NCBI GenBank assembly: GCA_033439765.1
Contig: JAULSN010000001.1
Coordinates: 8,184,001-8,248,000, forward strand
DNA from: Lasiosphaeria ovina
Taxonomy: Eukaryota > Ascomycota > Sordariomycetes > Sordariales > Lasiosphaeriaceae
Length of the DNA: 64,000 bases
Direction of reading: 5' to 3'
The notes under the pieces are model-generated. The model was not told the DNA's origin. It worked only from the letters and a program-made list of their open reading frames with translations, and ran no database searches. Positions 46,348 to 58,390 of the stretch are shown one piece after another; position 1 is the first letter of the stretch, and each line of letters starts with the position of its first letter. Made by a program: the position numbers and the translations under genes.

Positions 46348-48373
46348 AGCTGCAACTCACGAGCCTACATCTGGGAAACTGGTTTGTTTTTGGCGGTGCT
46401 CGTCTCTCCATCGTAGCTCGCTGGAAATCGCCTTGAATTGGTCATGCGTCTATTCTCGCTCGAACGCCGCGGTGCCCCCGCAGGGTCGCCAATGGAACAC
46501 GAATATATTACATTTGTCTTCGGACGACATCGTATCGGTCGGTCGCCTTGCCCGAGGCGCAACGCGCACACAGGATTCAGAACCAAGTCCATATCAACTA
46601 TGCAGCAAATTGCCAACACATTGTGTTTCATCAGATGCTGTCTTGGACTCTCCTGAGCTGCTCCGGGCTGCACCGTGTCGCACCTGGCCGCACGTGGAAT
46701 GCGGGAGCCAAGAAAGAAGGTGTCATTGGGCCTCGATCGGTCTTATTGACCCGCTTGCTCCGTTGCGCATTGGCCTCGGCAGACTGCCGGATGGCAGTGG
46801 GACAAGCGCACGGCACATGGGCGGGAGGAGAGTACAGACATACCGGGTCCGCTCCCGTGGTGTTCTCGGCCTTTTGGGGATTCCTATCCACTTGTGGCGC
46901 CCCCCCCCCGACCAAGGCCTAGGGTAGAAGTGGAAAGCGAGGACATCTTCCAGATGCCAATATCCGGATTGCACCCGCGCAATCAGTCATTGGGATTCCT
47001 ACGACCCGAAAGGGGGGGTATTGACTTTATCCTTTTTTCTAATTTCCCACTAACATCCGTATACTTGGGTCCACCCTTTCCAACTACATCAGCAGCTCGT
47101 GGGACTGCAGTATGTAGCTGTATGCTGCTGTATCACTGTTTCGCAAATTCGGTGTCCGTCCCCTCACAAGCGAACGTCCTGCCGGACTGGGGGTGTTGTT
47201 TAATTCACAGTTAATACACCACTTACTAGATTATTTCGGCTACCTGCACAAACAACCACGAGGTCGGGTCAGGGTCTCTGCACTATCTAGCCTAGAAATC
47301 ATTGTTGATGAACTAGTAGCCCTTTTCCCCGAGTTACCCGTGCCGTCCGCGAAATAAGATAAGGCGCTGGCATTCCCGGAGAGTTCTGGCTGCGCCAACA
47401 CCCACCATCTAAGACACGCCTATTTTCAGCCAGCTATTTCCCTTGTCAACAAGTTCCAGACTCGCTCCTTAACTGCGGGGCAAGGGTTTCTCATTTCCTG
47501 GCTTACGTTCTAGGGAGTTGAGCAACAAACCAACTTTGCCATTGCCGATCGGCTGACTTGCATGGTGTAATTATGGAAAGTTGCCAAAGGTCAGAAGACA
47601 TTCTGCATTGCTACCACCCACTGAGCGTGTGAGCCAAGGTCTGCTGCTCAAGTGTTCCATTCAATCTCTCAGGGCGACAACACAAGCTCCTACTTGTTTA
47701 GGCAGGTATCAGGGAAACTGCCCAATCATATCGTGGTTCTGTGCGGTTGAGCCTCGCTCGCCTCGCTGCGTTTCTCCAGACTTGCGGAGAGAATTGTGGA
47801 AGGGGGATCGGCGCTGTTGAGCAGCAGCGAGCCACAGCGGCATGCTTGCCGAGCCCGAGCGGATCCAGCCAAGCATCTTCCCACGCAGCCACCGCCGATG
47901 CTCGAAAATGGGCGTGTTTCGCTGTCGTGATTGTGCTGTGCTGTTGCTGTTGCTGTTCTGAGCCGCCGCCGAGGCGTCTGTCCCAGCCTTTTCCTAGCCC
48001 GCCTTAGTCTATCTGCAAGCTGGCATGCCGTGGCGCTTATTCCCGGAGTCGCAATGAGGGAGCACATGGCAGCATTCAGATGACAAGTTGATTCCGTCCC
48101 GCAGCTGGCTTTCTTCGAGTGCTCCGACGCCTTAATATGTCTCTACCGGGAATCCATTCCCTCCCTGTCTCGTGCAAAAAAGTATAACCATCTTCATCTC
48201 CGTCATCCCTTTTTTCCTTTGGTCCTTTGCTGTCTGGCCCTCTTGTCGCTCCTCGGTGGGCAATTGCTTTCATTGTTTCCTGTTCAAGCACCTACATGAC
48301 ATTTTGTCGTCTTGTATGGTATTGTTGTTGTTCCCTCCCCTCGGCCCCTGACTGCGCCCACATAGTTTAAATC
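46348..48373. other. 2.0 kb spacer between ERCC1 and the GH47 mannosidase
   Basis: ERCC1 3' flank and GH47 promoter. A run of 10 C occurs near 46902-46911. CTGTTGCTGTTGCTG-type short repeats lie at about 47938-47956. ORFs up to 164 codons show no domain. Confidence 0.6.
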
Positions 48374-50383
48374 ATGCATCTCAGAACCGGCACGGCCCTG
48401 GTATCCCTTCTCCTTGTCGGACTCACGCACCAAGTGGTAGCAAACCCCCTTCCCCTGAACGACGAGACCCCACTTCGCCGCCGGTATACTGTACAAAAAT
48501 ACAGGGCGGACACCGTCAAGAAGGCGTTTCAGACTGCCTGGAATGGATACTACAAATATGCCTTCCCCCACGACTCCCTGAGGCCGGCCACCAACACGTA
48601 CTCGGATGACAGGTGTGTTTTCTTTTCAGTCAGTTATGAGGCTGCGGTGCCGCCGGCCAGGTAACTGACGTGCGCTACATGGCTCGCCGCGGTCCAGAAA
48701 CGGATGGGGTGCAAGCGCGGTAGATGCCTTCAGCACGGCGCTGGTCATGGAGAACTGGGACATCGTCAACCAGATCCTCGACTACGTGCCCACCATCAAC
48801 TTCAGCAACACGTCCACCGAGATCTCGCTGTTCGAGACCACCATCCGTTACCTAGGCGGGATGCTGTCCGGTAAAGAACTAGACTATCCCGTCCTCGCGA
48901 CGCCCGCATCATGGCTTATGGCGGGCGGCGGCAGGGGCTCTCTGCTAATACCTTGTTCTGTCTACTCTCTGATACAGCCTACGACCTGATGACGGGCCCG
49001 CTCTGGAACTACGCGGGCAACGACACGACCAACGTGACGACCGTGTTGGTCCAGGCGCAGCGGCTGGCCGACAACCTCAAAGTGGCCTTTGACACGCCGA
49101 GCGGCGTGCCCGACAACATGCTCAGGTTCGGCCCCCCGCGCAAGGTCGGCCAGACCACCAACGGCATCGCCACCATCGGCACGCTGGTGCTCGAGTGGAC
49201 CCGCCTCAGCGACCTGACGGGCAACCCCGAGTACGGGCGGCTGGCCCAGAAGGCCGAGTCGTACCTGCTGCACCCGCGCCCGGCGTTCGCCGAGCCCTTC
49301 CCCGGGCTGCTCGGCACCAACGTCAACCTCACAACGGGCCTATTCGTCGACAGCAGCGGCGGCTGGGGCGGCGGCGACGACAGCTTCTACGAGTACCTCA
49401 TCAAGATGTACCTGTACGACCCCGTGCGCTTCCGCGAGTACGGCGAGCGCTGGGTCAAGGCCGTCGACTCGTCCATCCAGTATCTGACGTCGCACCCGAC
49501 GTCGCGCCCGGACCTCACCTTTCTCGCCATGTGGAACAACAGGACGCTGCAGTTTGTGTCGGAGCATTGTGGGTTTGCTCTTTTCTCGTTATTCTTGCCT
49601 GTCCTATCTTTGGCCGGTTGTGAATCTGCGGTCGTGGTAGCAACAGCCACACCGTCTCGTGGATGCGATATCTAACTCCTTGACTCTCTGCAACCAAACA
49701 AAACAGTGGCCTGCTTCAACGGCGGCAACTTCATCCTCGGCGGGCTGACGCTCGACGAGCCGATATACGTGCGGTTCGGGCTGGACCTGGTGGACTCGTG
49801 CCACGAGACGTACGTGAAGACGGCGACGGGGATCGGACCCGAGGTGTTCCAGTGGCAGGACAGCCGGACGCCGCTCAACGCGACCAACAACCCGGGGCCC
49901 CCGGCCGCGCAGGCCGGCTTCTACAACACGTCGGGGTTCTGGATCAGCAACGGCAACTACGTGCTGCGCCCCGAGGTCCTCGAGAGCATCTACTACGCCT
50001 ACCGCGCCACGGGCGACAAGAAGTACCAGGAGTGGGCCTGGGCGTCGTTCCAGGCCATCAACGCCACCTGCCGCATCGGCAGCGGCTACTCCAGCGTCAA
50101 CGACGTCAACGCCCCCGGCGGCGGCGGCTTCTCCAACTTCCAGGAGAGCTTCTGGTTCGCCGAGGTGCTCAAGTATTCGTACCTCATATTTGCCGAGGTG
50201 AGTTTCCCTCCCCCTGTCTCTGTGCTGTGTATATCATTAACATCATTAATCTCTCTCTCTCCCTCGCAGGACGCTCCGTGGCAGGTGCAGGCAGACCACA
50301 CCAACCAGTTCGTCTACAACACGGAATGTCACCCCATCCGGATAGCGTCTGGACATGAGAATGTAGCATACGGGAGCACATGA
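48374..50383 (+). CDS. Secretory alpha-1,2-mannosidase, glycoside hydrolase family 47
   Basis: Removes alpha-1,2-mannose from N-glycans in the secretory route or outside the cell. Five exons (48374-48612, 48698-48870, 48978-49568, 49707-50197, 50270-50383) give 535 residues. A signal peptide is clear ([23 protein letters not shown]). GH47 landmarks in order: [122 protein letters not shown], and near the end [10 protein letters not shown] with T516, the Ca2+-binding Thr; the usual Ala after NTE is Cys here. No transmembrane anchor after the signal peptide, so probably a soluble secreted class. G/C-ending codons dominate. The last intron (72 nt) is stop-free and a multiple of three. Confidence 0.95.
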
Positions 50384-51252
50384 TTGACGGCCGCTTATTG
50401 ATGATGACGATGTTGTTGTTGTTGTTGTTGTCGTTGTTGTTGTTGTTGTGCATCTACTTCTTCATATGATAGACACATGAGAAAAGGCCATTAAACAGCA
50501 TGCCCGAACAAATGGCCTGTATATCAGGACATGAGTAAGTACCAGTGACTTTAATACCTGGATACTTTACGAATGTGTGGCATTGAAAACGGAGTCTTTC
50601 TGTGTCTTTCTTCGGGTCCGAGGTTGAACTACATTCTTATCCACCCATCTCACCACCAGGGTGATGCAGACGGACACCAAACTACGTGAGATGGCGATGA
50701 GAAATAACATCGCTTATATGCTTCACACAGCATCAGGTTACCAGGCTTTTCCTTGCCAAGGAGGAGATTTATTGGTTCAAACAATGAGCGAGTTTCATTC
50801 TATATACACGCGCGCACGCCATGACAGCCACCACAACATTAATCGCCATCGCCGTCGTAGTCGTAGCCGTCGTTTTCTAACCAAGACTCTCCCCCTCTCT
50901 CTCATACACATATATACATATTTCTAACCCATGATTACAAATTCCCCCGGTGCCACTTTTGCAAGGCCGAATCTAGTAGCCAACCAACCACCAACCACCA
51001 CCCACAACCCTCCCACCTACATCCATCCATGATGACCAACGCTGTGTGCCTATGCTTGCCTGCCTACCTATATATATGTATGCCCGGGTAGATCTGATGC
51101 CGTCGCTAAAAACCCACTTAGAAACAAGCACAAACATAAAACGCCTTTCCCCTGAGCCATGCGGGGGAGGGAAAAACAGGGACCAAAATCATGCCGAGCT
51201 TGTGCGTTACCAAGACAAAAACCACCCCTTCCAGAAGAAAACAGCAACAAAT
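50384..51252. other. Convergent 3' region between GH47 and ExgD genes
   Basis: Contains the two 3' UTRs and a GTT repeat. No coding region recognised. Confidence 0.6.
50411..50449. repeat. (GTT)n trinucleotide repeat
   Basis: About 39 nt of TGT/GTT repeats with one interruption (GTC) just after the GH47 stop codon, probably in its 3' UTR. Confidence 0.85.
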
Positions 51253-53647
51253 CTACACGCCCTCCGACATGCCCGAGAAACTCGGGATGGCAGACGAGCA
51301 GTCGAAGCTCCGCTGGTAGGCCTTGGCAGGGAGGACGCCGGCGGCGAGGCCCTTCTTGTAGCTCCATTGAGGGCTAAACAAATAACCCAGTCAGCGAATC
51401 TGAACAGTGTCGGGTAGAGGGGAAATGGAGAAAGAAAGAAAAACAAAACTCACGCAGACTCGGTGTCCCACACCCAGTAGAACCAGCCCCAGCTCTTCTC
51501 GAAGCTGGACATCTGGGCCTCGGCGAACATGAGCAGGAACTGCTTGTACGTGTCGGACCACTGCGAGGGGTCGGCGTTGGCGGCGTTGCAGTCGCAGCGG
51601 CTGTCCTTGAGGGGGCAGTAGGGAGAGGTGAGGGTGCCGAGGGTGCCGGTCCAGCGGTTGCCCCAGCCGACGTTGGTCAGGTGCTGGGCGCAGTCCGAGT
51701 CGGCCTGGGACCACTCGGCGACGAGGGTGGGGCCGTAGCCGGTGGCGCGGTTCATGCTGGCGCTCGACTGCTGGGACCAGTTGTCGCAGGCGAACTGGAC
51801 CTTTTGCGAGTGGTTGAAGACGATGAGGTCCGTGTTGAAGATGACGTACTGGTGCACGTCGAGGGCAGCGCCCTGGCTGGTGCTCAGGTCGGTCAGCTCG
51901 CCCTGCCAGTTCTCGAGGCCGCGGAAGCCGTCGCCGAACACGACGACGGCCGAGTCGGGCAGCCCGTTCTTGCGCACCAGCGCGTACGCCGTCTCGGTCC
52001 ACTGCAGCACGGCCGAAACCGACAGAAAGGTCATCTTGGGCTCGTTGGCTAGGCCGTAGTGGCTGATCATGTTGCGGTAGCGTGGCTGGGCGAAGAACTT
52101 GGACAGGCGGTCGTGTACGTCGAGCGACCGCTGCTCGTTGGTGTCGCCGTCGGTGCCGTTGAGCCAGCCGATGGGGCCCAGACGCCCGCTGTGGTTCCAG
52201 CCGTTCTGGCTGCCGGGGAGCGCGTGCAGGTCGAGGTTGACGCGCAGGCCGTACTTGCGGCACCACTCGATGGCCCGCAGCAGGTAGCGCCACGACGTGC
52301 GGAACACGTAGGGGTCGCCGTCGTACGTTTGCACCGCCCAGTACGAGAAGGGGATGCGCACGTGGTCGAGCCCAGCCGCGGCAATGTCGCGGAACGTGTC
52401 CTCGGTCACAAACGTGGCGTAGTGCTTCTCGAGCGTGCTCTCGCACTTCGACCCCAGGTACTTGCACAGCGTGTACTCGTCGACGATGCCCATGCGCAGG
52501 TCGTAGTTAAACAGCGACGGCGTGATGAAGGGCTCCAGCGACAGCCACCCGCCGACGTTGACCCCCCGCGCCGGCCGCTTCGAGTAGTCGCCCCAGGGCT
52601 GGTTCAGCGCCGGCGCGTACTCATTGGCCGCCGCCGAGTCGTCCCAAGTTGAGTAAAGCCCCATGACGGGCAGGTCGCCAACCGTGTCGTTGGTGTAGGT
52701 GAGGTTGAAGCCGGTGGTGTCCTGCCAGACAAACGGGTTCAGCCATGACGGCGCCCCTGCCGGCACGCTGCTCGGCGACAAGCCGCTCAACCCCGACGTG
52801 TTGGGCCCGCTGTTGTCATCGCTGCTGCTGCCGCCGCCCGCGTTATTTTTGCTGACCACGACGGCTACCACTATGATGATGATGATGAGGAGGATGACGA
52901 CCCCGATTCCAACAAGGATCCCTAATCTGCTGTCAGCATGCGTCACCGGCGACCAGCTAGCACGGTTCCAGGTTATTGTGACTTACATATTTTCTTCCGC
53001 CTATTTCCTGGCAGCCTCCGGCCGTGGTCCTCGTATAGCGCATCCTTCTCGACGCTGCTGTCGTAACTGCTTTCCAGAGCGCCCCCTCTCAGCCCGCGCG
53101 CTTCCCCCCTGCCCTCTTCGAGTATTGCCCCGCTGACGACACGGCGGCTGCTGCGCTTCTTGTCGCGAGGCTTCCGGGCCGCCGTTTCGTATGGAATCTC
53201 GAGGTCGCCGAGATCGCGGTAGCCGTCATTTGCGACTTGTTTTCTCGGGTTTGTCGTCGCCTGGCGAGCGTCTTCCTTGGCTAGAGCCCGTTTCTCTCTT
53301 TGCTTTCGTAACTCCTTTTCTCTGGCCCGTGTGCGCCCGCGCTCTCTCTTCTTTTCCCTCTCCCTTTCTCGTTCTCGTTCTCGTTCTCGTTCTCGTTCTC
53401 GTTCTCGTTCTCGTTCTCGTTCTCGTTCTCGCTCTCGCTCACGACGGGGTTCTTGTACTGGGATATTCCTCGCATTTTCCTGGTTGAGCAGTGCCAATGC
53501 CGCCGAGGACAAGCCCTGCGACGTGGTTCCTGCCGACCTACTTTCAGTTGATGTTGGGGGTTCGTATCTTGAGCTGGGTCGCCGTTTTTTGTGCTTGTTT
53601 TTAGCTGGCGGTTTCCGGCGTCGCTGGCCCGATTCTCGCGGAGCCAT
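51253..53647 (-). CDS. exgD: Membrane-anchored exo-beta-1,3-glucanase, GH5 (ExgD type)
   Basis: Type II membrane protein that trims beta-1,3-glucan at the cell surface. Three exons (53647-52987, 52921-51454, 51373-51253) give 749 residues. The cytoplasmic head (1-220) is extremely Arg/Glu/Lys-rich, with a long (RE)n block. The transmembrane segment is about 221-244 (WILVGIGVVILLIIIIIVVAVVV), produced across the first splice. A Ser/Gly linker then leads to the GH5 barrel: GVNVGGWLSLEPFI, acid/base E514 in LANEPKM and nucleophile E623 in LVAEWSQ. The C-terminus QWSYKKGLAAGVLP follows the last intron. ATG 53647 is the first ATG; the frame begins upstream with TTG only. For intron 1 the acceptor at 52922 (ATTAG) was chosen among three nearby AGs because only it keeps frame. 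Strong G/C-ending codon use. Confidence 0.95.
53366..53431. repeat. 11 perfect copies of the hexamer TTCTCG
   Basis: 66 nt of exact hexamer repeats inside exon 1 of the ExgD-type gene. On the coding strand it reads CGAGAA and encodes alternating Arg-Glu in the cytoplasmic head. Perfect identity of all copies suggests recent or ongoing slippage. Confidence 0.95.
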
Positions 53648-54391
53648 AGGCGGCGACGTCAATCGCTTCGATCTGCTGGAAATGTAATATCGGTATGGGA
53701 GTCGTCACCATAGCCGGCCCGGAATGTGTCTTGGTTTTTGATTGCCTAATAAGGCGACGTCAATGGGGGAGGTCGGTTGGCAGTCCTGCCTCGCTATTTT
53801 CTGATTTGCCCATTGCGCCTACCAAGAAAGTAAAGAGGCGCGATAGTTGACTGGACAACCGCAATTATCCACTAACGTCTAATTCCCCAACCGCTCTCCA
53901 GCGCTGTGGGACTACGTCACCCCTCCATCCCAGCAAACTTTCCAGCCACGAATGCGCCCAAACAAGTCGGGGCTGGAATTTTCTCCTATTTGGCTTTTTA
54001 ATCCTTGCCGACATACCCGAACGATCGAGCTCATCTTTTCTAGCCTTGGTTCCTTTACACGGCGAATAGCATGGGTGTTGTTGACTTTCATCGCAACCTG
54101 CTGGGGTTTGGGTGTCGCTACAAGCGCTGTTACCCACCCAGGCAGGTGCCCCAGCTTAGCTCAGGCCTTGGCAGGGCGGGGGGATAGAAAGCGGGGCCCC
54201 GCGCCGTCCCATTCCAGGTTGTCTCCATCTTCCTTGAAACCCGCAAAGCCGTCGCAAGCCGGCCCCAACAGGAGTCCCGCCCCGTTCCAACACCTCTTTT
54301 CTTCTACAACCTCTGCTTCTCGCCTTTGGGATGCAGAACCTCTCTTTGCGAGCGTCAAGGCAAGGCCTTCTTCCAGACTTACAATCTTACA
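53648..54391. promoter_or_regulatory. Divergent promoter region between ExgD and BCKDH E1-beta genes
   Basis: 744 bp between two opposed start codons. CT-rich patches lie near 54290-54320, before the E1-beta start. No gene and no strong shared motif. Confidence 0.5.
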
Positions 54392-55691
54392 ATGAAAGGC
54401 CGGGCAATTCGGCCAAACGCCCAATTGCTATGCTCGAGTCCGCGTGTAAGAGCCCCGGTGCGCCATTCCCATCGGCTACCCCGGGCTGCCACCGCGATCG
54501 TGCCGGCCTCGCCCTTAAACCGATGGTACTCGACACATCCTCCCCAGGCAAAGCTGAATCTACCGACCGACTACGCAAAGACGCCCCTGTTGGCGCACAC
54601 ATCACAGGCCGCTCTGAGCAGCCCTGAGCTTCCACCCCACGTTCGCAATGGCACCACGAAGCGAATGAACCTTTTCCAGGCCGTCAACGACGCCCTGTCG
54701 TTGGCCCTAGCCGAAGACGAGTCAGTCATGATATTCGGCGAAGATGTCGCCTTCGGAGGCGTCTTCCGCTGTACCAGCAAACTGGCCGAGACATATGGAG
54801 GCGACCGCGTCTTCAACACCCCCTTAACCGAACAAGGCATCGTGGGATTTGCCATTGGTGTTGCCGCCGAAGGGATGCGGCCTGTCGCCGAAATCCAGTT
54901 TGCCGACTACGTATATCCCGCCTTTGACCAGTTGGTGAATGAGGCGGCCAAGTTCCGCTACCGTGATGGCGCCTGTGGGCGTAGCGTTGGCGGCTTGACA
55001 GTGAGAATGCCGTGCGGTGGTGTCGGCCACGGTGGGTTATACCATTCGCAGTCCCCCGAGAGCCTCTTCACACACATTCCGGGGCTTCGAGTGATAATGC
55101 CCAGGTCGCCCCTCCAGGCAAAGGGGCTACTGCTGGCGGCAATTCAGAGCAACGACCCCTGCATCTTCATGGAGCCCAAGATCTTGTATCGCGCGGCGGT
55201 CGAGCAGGTCCCGACTGCGCCTTACACGCTCCCCCTGTCCAAGGCCGAAATTCTCAAGGAAGGGACCGATGTCACAATCATATCCTATGGCCAGCCCCTG
55301 TACAAGTGCATGGCAGCCATCAACCATGCCGAAAGGGTCATGGGCGTCTCAGTCGAGCTCATAGACCTCCGAACCATCTACCCATGGGACAAGGAATGTG
55401 TGCTCAAGAGCGTCCGCAAGACTGGGCGGTGCATTGTCGTCCACGAATCCATGGTCAATGCTGGCGTTGGCGCTGAGGTTGCCGCTGCGATTCAAGAGGA
55501 TACTGAGACCTTCCTTCGATTGGAAGCGCCTGTAGCTCGCGTCGCGGGATGGAGCATCCACATGCCTCTCCTGTTCGAGGCTTTCAATACTCCTGATGTA
55601 GCGAGTAAGTGTCCTAGCCCCTGATACAACGCATCTCCAGCTAACGCGAGTAGGGATATATGACAATATAAAAAAGGTCGTAGAGTACTAA
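54392..55691 (+). CDS. Branched-chain 2-oxo acid dehydrogenase E1 component, beta subunit
   Basis: With the alpha subunit (not in the window) forms the thiamine-diphosphate E1 of the mitochondrial complex that oxidatively decarboxylates the keto acids of Leu, Ile and Val. Two exons (54392-55604, 55654-55691) give 416 residues. The intron is only 49 nt, and the join restores the C-terminus VARIYDNIKKVVEY. The Arg/Ser/Ala-rich N-terminus (about 1-60, MKGRAIRPNAQLLCSSPRVRAPVRHSHRLPRAA) is a mitochondrial presequence. Landmarks are MNLFQAVNDALSLAL, GEDVAFGGVFRCT, NTPLTEQGIVGFAIG, EIQFADYVYPAFDQLVNEAAKFRYR and VHESMVNAGVGAEVAA. RCTSKLAETYGGDRVFNTPL favours the branched-chain enzyme over pyruvate dehydrogenase E1-beta. 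Confidence 0.94.
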
Positions 55692-56297
55692 GGGTTCAGC
55701 GAGTCGAGTTTGTGCAAAGAGAAGCAATATGTGGCAATGTAGCAAAGGCGTTTGGATAGGGAATCGGCGAGCTTATGCATTCCAAAGCGTGCTCCGCCCT
55801 CCATTTCGCCGTTGGTTTGTTTAGGTCGCCCTGCTGTTGTTCGTTCACGAAGCTTGCAATACGGAACACACGATAGGGGTACTGATACCACCAATATCGA
55901 GCGGCCCGACAGGAAAGGAGAAGGAAAGAAAGAAAGAAAGAACGATATTTAGAGTATAGCGGTACAAAAATGCCATCCTGCCCATCTAGAAAACTGTTCC
56001 TGCAGCACTTGGGGTTCCAGGTTTTAAACTTTCAACGACCTCCACTTTACAGTCCCCAGTCGTGTGCGGAGTGTGCCGTGATCGGCTGGACTGACGGCTA
56101 GCTTGGTGGTCCGTGTTCGTTCAGGTTGCGATCCGATTCCCCACCTTCGGTTTGAGTGATGCCCCGCGTCCTTGTTTCACCAAACTGCCCAAGCAAGCTC
56201 GCGGCCGCACGTTTGCGACCAGCCCCATTCTCAACCTGCCGCCGAACGGCAAACGAAGAACATTTCTGTCAGATAACTCCGACCAGTCGACTTGGCC
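55692..56297. other. Spacer between BCKDH E1-beta and capping protein alpha
   Basis: E1-beta 3' flank and capping-protein promoter. An AAAG tetramer repeat lies at about 55925-55940. No gene seen. Confidence 0.6.
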
Positions 56298-57440
56298 ATG
56301 TCGTCAAATAAGGCAATCGTCTCGTCATTTGTCGAGGGAGCCCCCCCTGGAGAGGTAGGCGCCATGATGCAAGCCCACGAACAGGCGTCGTCATACGGTC
56401 ATACTGACAGAGCTCTAGCTAGCAGACGTTGTCGCAGGCATGACTCCTCCGCTATCCGCTCGCACTAGAGAACGACCATAATCTGACTATATGGCTTCCC
56501 CTTAGATATCAAGGCTCTAACGATTTCGACCCCGAGCCTTCTAAGCGAGCTGGGCCCGGCCTTTCAAAAGTACAACGAGGAGCAGCTCGCAACGGTCAAA
56601 CTGCCCGGGGGTAGCCAGCCGGTCATTGTCAGCTCCCACAGCTCGCTGGGCGGCGGACGCTACTTCGACGTCGAGAGCTCTTCGAGCTTTGCATTCGACC
56701 ACGCTACGCAGGTGAACAACAGTCGCCCTCCGACCGCGGGGAAACAAAGTACTGACTAGCAGTACAGAAAGCCAGCTCGGTTCAGAGCTATGTACTAGAA
56801 GGCGCGCAGGCAGACTTGGTGTAAGCAAGCCATATGCCTCCCATACCTGACGAGACAGCGCGGCTAACTCTGGCCGGTTCACTAGGAAATCGACGCTTAA
56901 GAGCCTGTCCACCTATGTCAAAGAGCACTTTCAAAATGCCACCTACGGCGTCTACCCGATAGAGAACGACTCCAAGATCGCGATTATCATAGTTGCGAAC
57001 AAATACAGCCCAAACAACTTCTGGTATGGCCCCCTCCGCGGACCAGAGCATACATATTTGGGGTCTAGGTTGTCGACTAACCTTGTTGCAGGAACGGGCG
57101 GTGGCGGTCACTGTACATCTTTAACCCTACGTCTGGTGCTCTTGAGGGCTCCATCAAGGTCGACGTGCACTACTACGAGGACGGCAACGTTCGCTTACTC
57201 ACAACCAAGCCTGTGAATTCGTCTGTGTCGTCCGGGTCTGGCGCTAGCATTGCGAAGGAGATCTCGGGGAGCGAAAAGAAGTACCAGGAAGAGCTCAATC
57301 GTAGCTTTACAAGTCTCAGTGAAGGAGCTTTCAAGGGGCTTAGAAGACAATTGCCAGTGACGAGACAGAAAATCGAGTGGGACAAAGTCGCTAGCTACCG
57401 GCTGGGGCAAGATATTGGTGGCGGAGCTTCGAGGAGATAG
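56298..57440 (+). CDS. CAP1: F-actin-capping protein subunit alpha
   Basis: Cytoplasmic; with the beta subunit caps actin filament barbed ends and controls cortical patches. Six exons (56298-56354, 56419-56437, 56506-56711, 56768-56820, 56886-57023, 57092-57440) give 273 residues, normal for fungi. The protein reads SSFVEGAPPGE | LADVVA | DIKALTISTPSLLSELGPAFQKYNEEQL, matching the conserved N-terminus. Further landmarks: FDHATQKASSVQSY, YPIENDSKIAIIIVANKYSPNNFWNGRWRS, GSIKVDVHYYEDGNVRL and a C-terminal tentacle helix with RLGQDIGGG. Exon 2 is a 19-nt micro-exon, and the intron after it (56438-56505) begins with GC, not GT. Both are required to obtain the conserved LADVVAD segment in frame. 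Confidence 0.92.
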
Positions 57441-58390
57441 TCAGGCGGGAAAAGTCGAGTCAGTTGGGAATCATGGTGGCCAATGAGGTGGATTCGTGAT
57501 ACCGAAATGGGACTTGAAAGGCAGAAACGACCCAAAAACAAACGCAAATACAAGTAACGGGAGAATGGATTCCAACAAGTGCCTTTGATTTGTGAGCGTA
57601 CTTTAGTTAGTAGTACTGCATATTGGAACAGAAAATGCTGGCATGGAGCACTTCTCGGCACTCGCACTCCGAAACGGGGAATGAGCCGCCGAATCGATGG
57701 CCGTCGAACAACGGGTTATGGAGGTGGTATGGCGGGGAATAAAGCTAGCCCGGAGTCAAAATGTGTCTTAGGCTGCACCGCACTGGGACAGGAGACGGAT
57801 ATCGGTACCCAGCCAAATCTGCTAGCTAGGTGACCGCTGTATGGAATACCCATGCGGGTGGCAGACAACTGACAGTGGGTGCGGACCCCTTATGTCGAGC
57901 GTGAAAATCAATCTTCGGCACCCAAGGGTAACCCCGGTGATTAACAGGTCCCAGATCGGCCCATTTGCCATTGGACGAATCAAGGTGAGTTTTACTTGCT
58001 TCGGGCAGGCGCTAATTGGCCGGTGCTTGTCCGGGATGGTGGAAACGGATACTCGGGGTTCGCCAGAGATAGTTAACTCCAAAAGCTGCCATGCTGTTTT
58101 ATCCGCGATTGTTGAGATCCATCTCAATAGCGTAGACCCGAACTTTGACCTTTTTTCCCCCTTCCTCTTTTTTTTCGCATCCCCCTTTCCAACGACACGG
58201 ACAAGCCCTCACATTAATCCCACGCCCAATCCATAATTGTAAGTTCGGAACTCCCATTCCAGACACACAGCACCGTCGCGACGCATTCCCCGTGTCGCAC
58301 GGGCCAGGCCTAGCACTGCGGTACCTTGCTAACAGCAGCTGGTCCAGCACCACAAAAAAAAGAAGCCCTCGCGACCAGACCTTGATCAAG
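57441..58390. other. Spacer between capping protein alpha and cytochrome b5
   Basis: Capping-protein 3' flank and cytochrome b5 promoter, with a T/C-rich tract at about 58150-58195. No gene recognised. Confidence 0.6.

Noticed and set aside
51391..52467. Arg/Pro-rich 358-codon minus ORF
   Set aside because: Alternative frame of the GH5 glucanase exon 2; low-complexity shadow.
52059..52652. 197-codon plus-strand ORF
   Set aside because: Antisense shadow of the same GH5 exon, Val/Ala/Arg-rich as expected from reversed codons.
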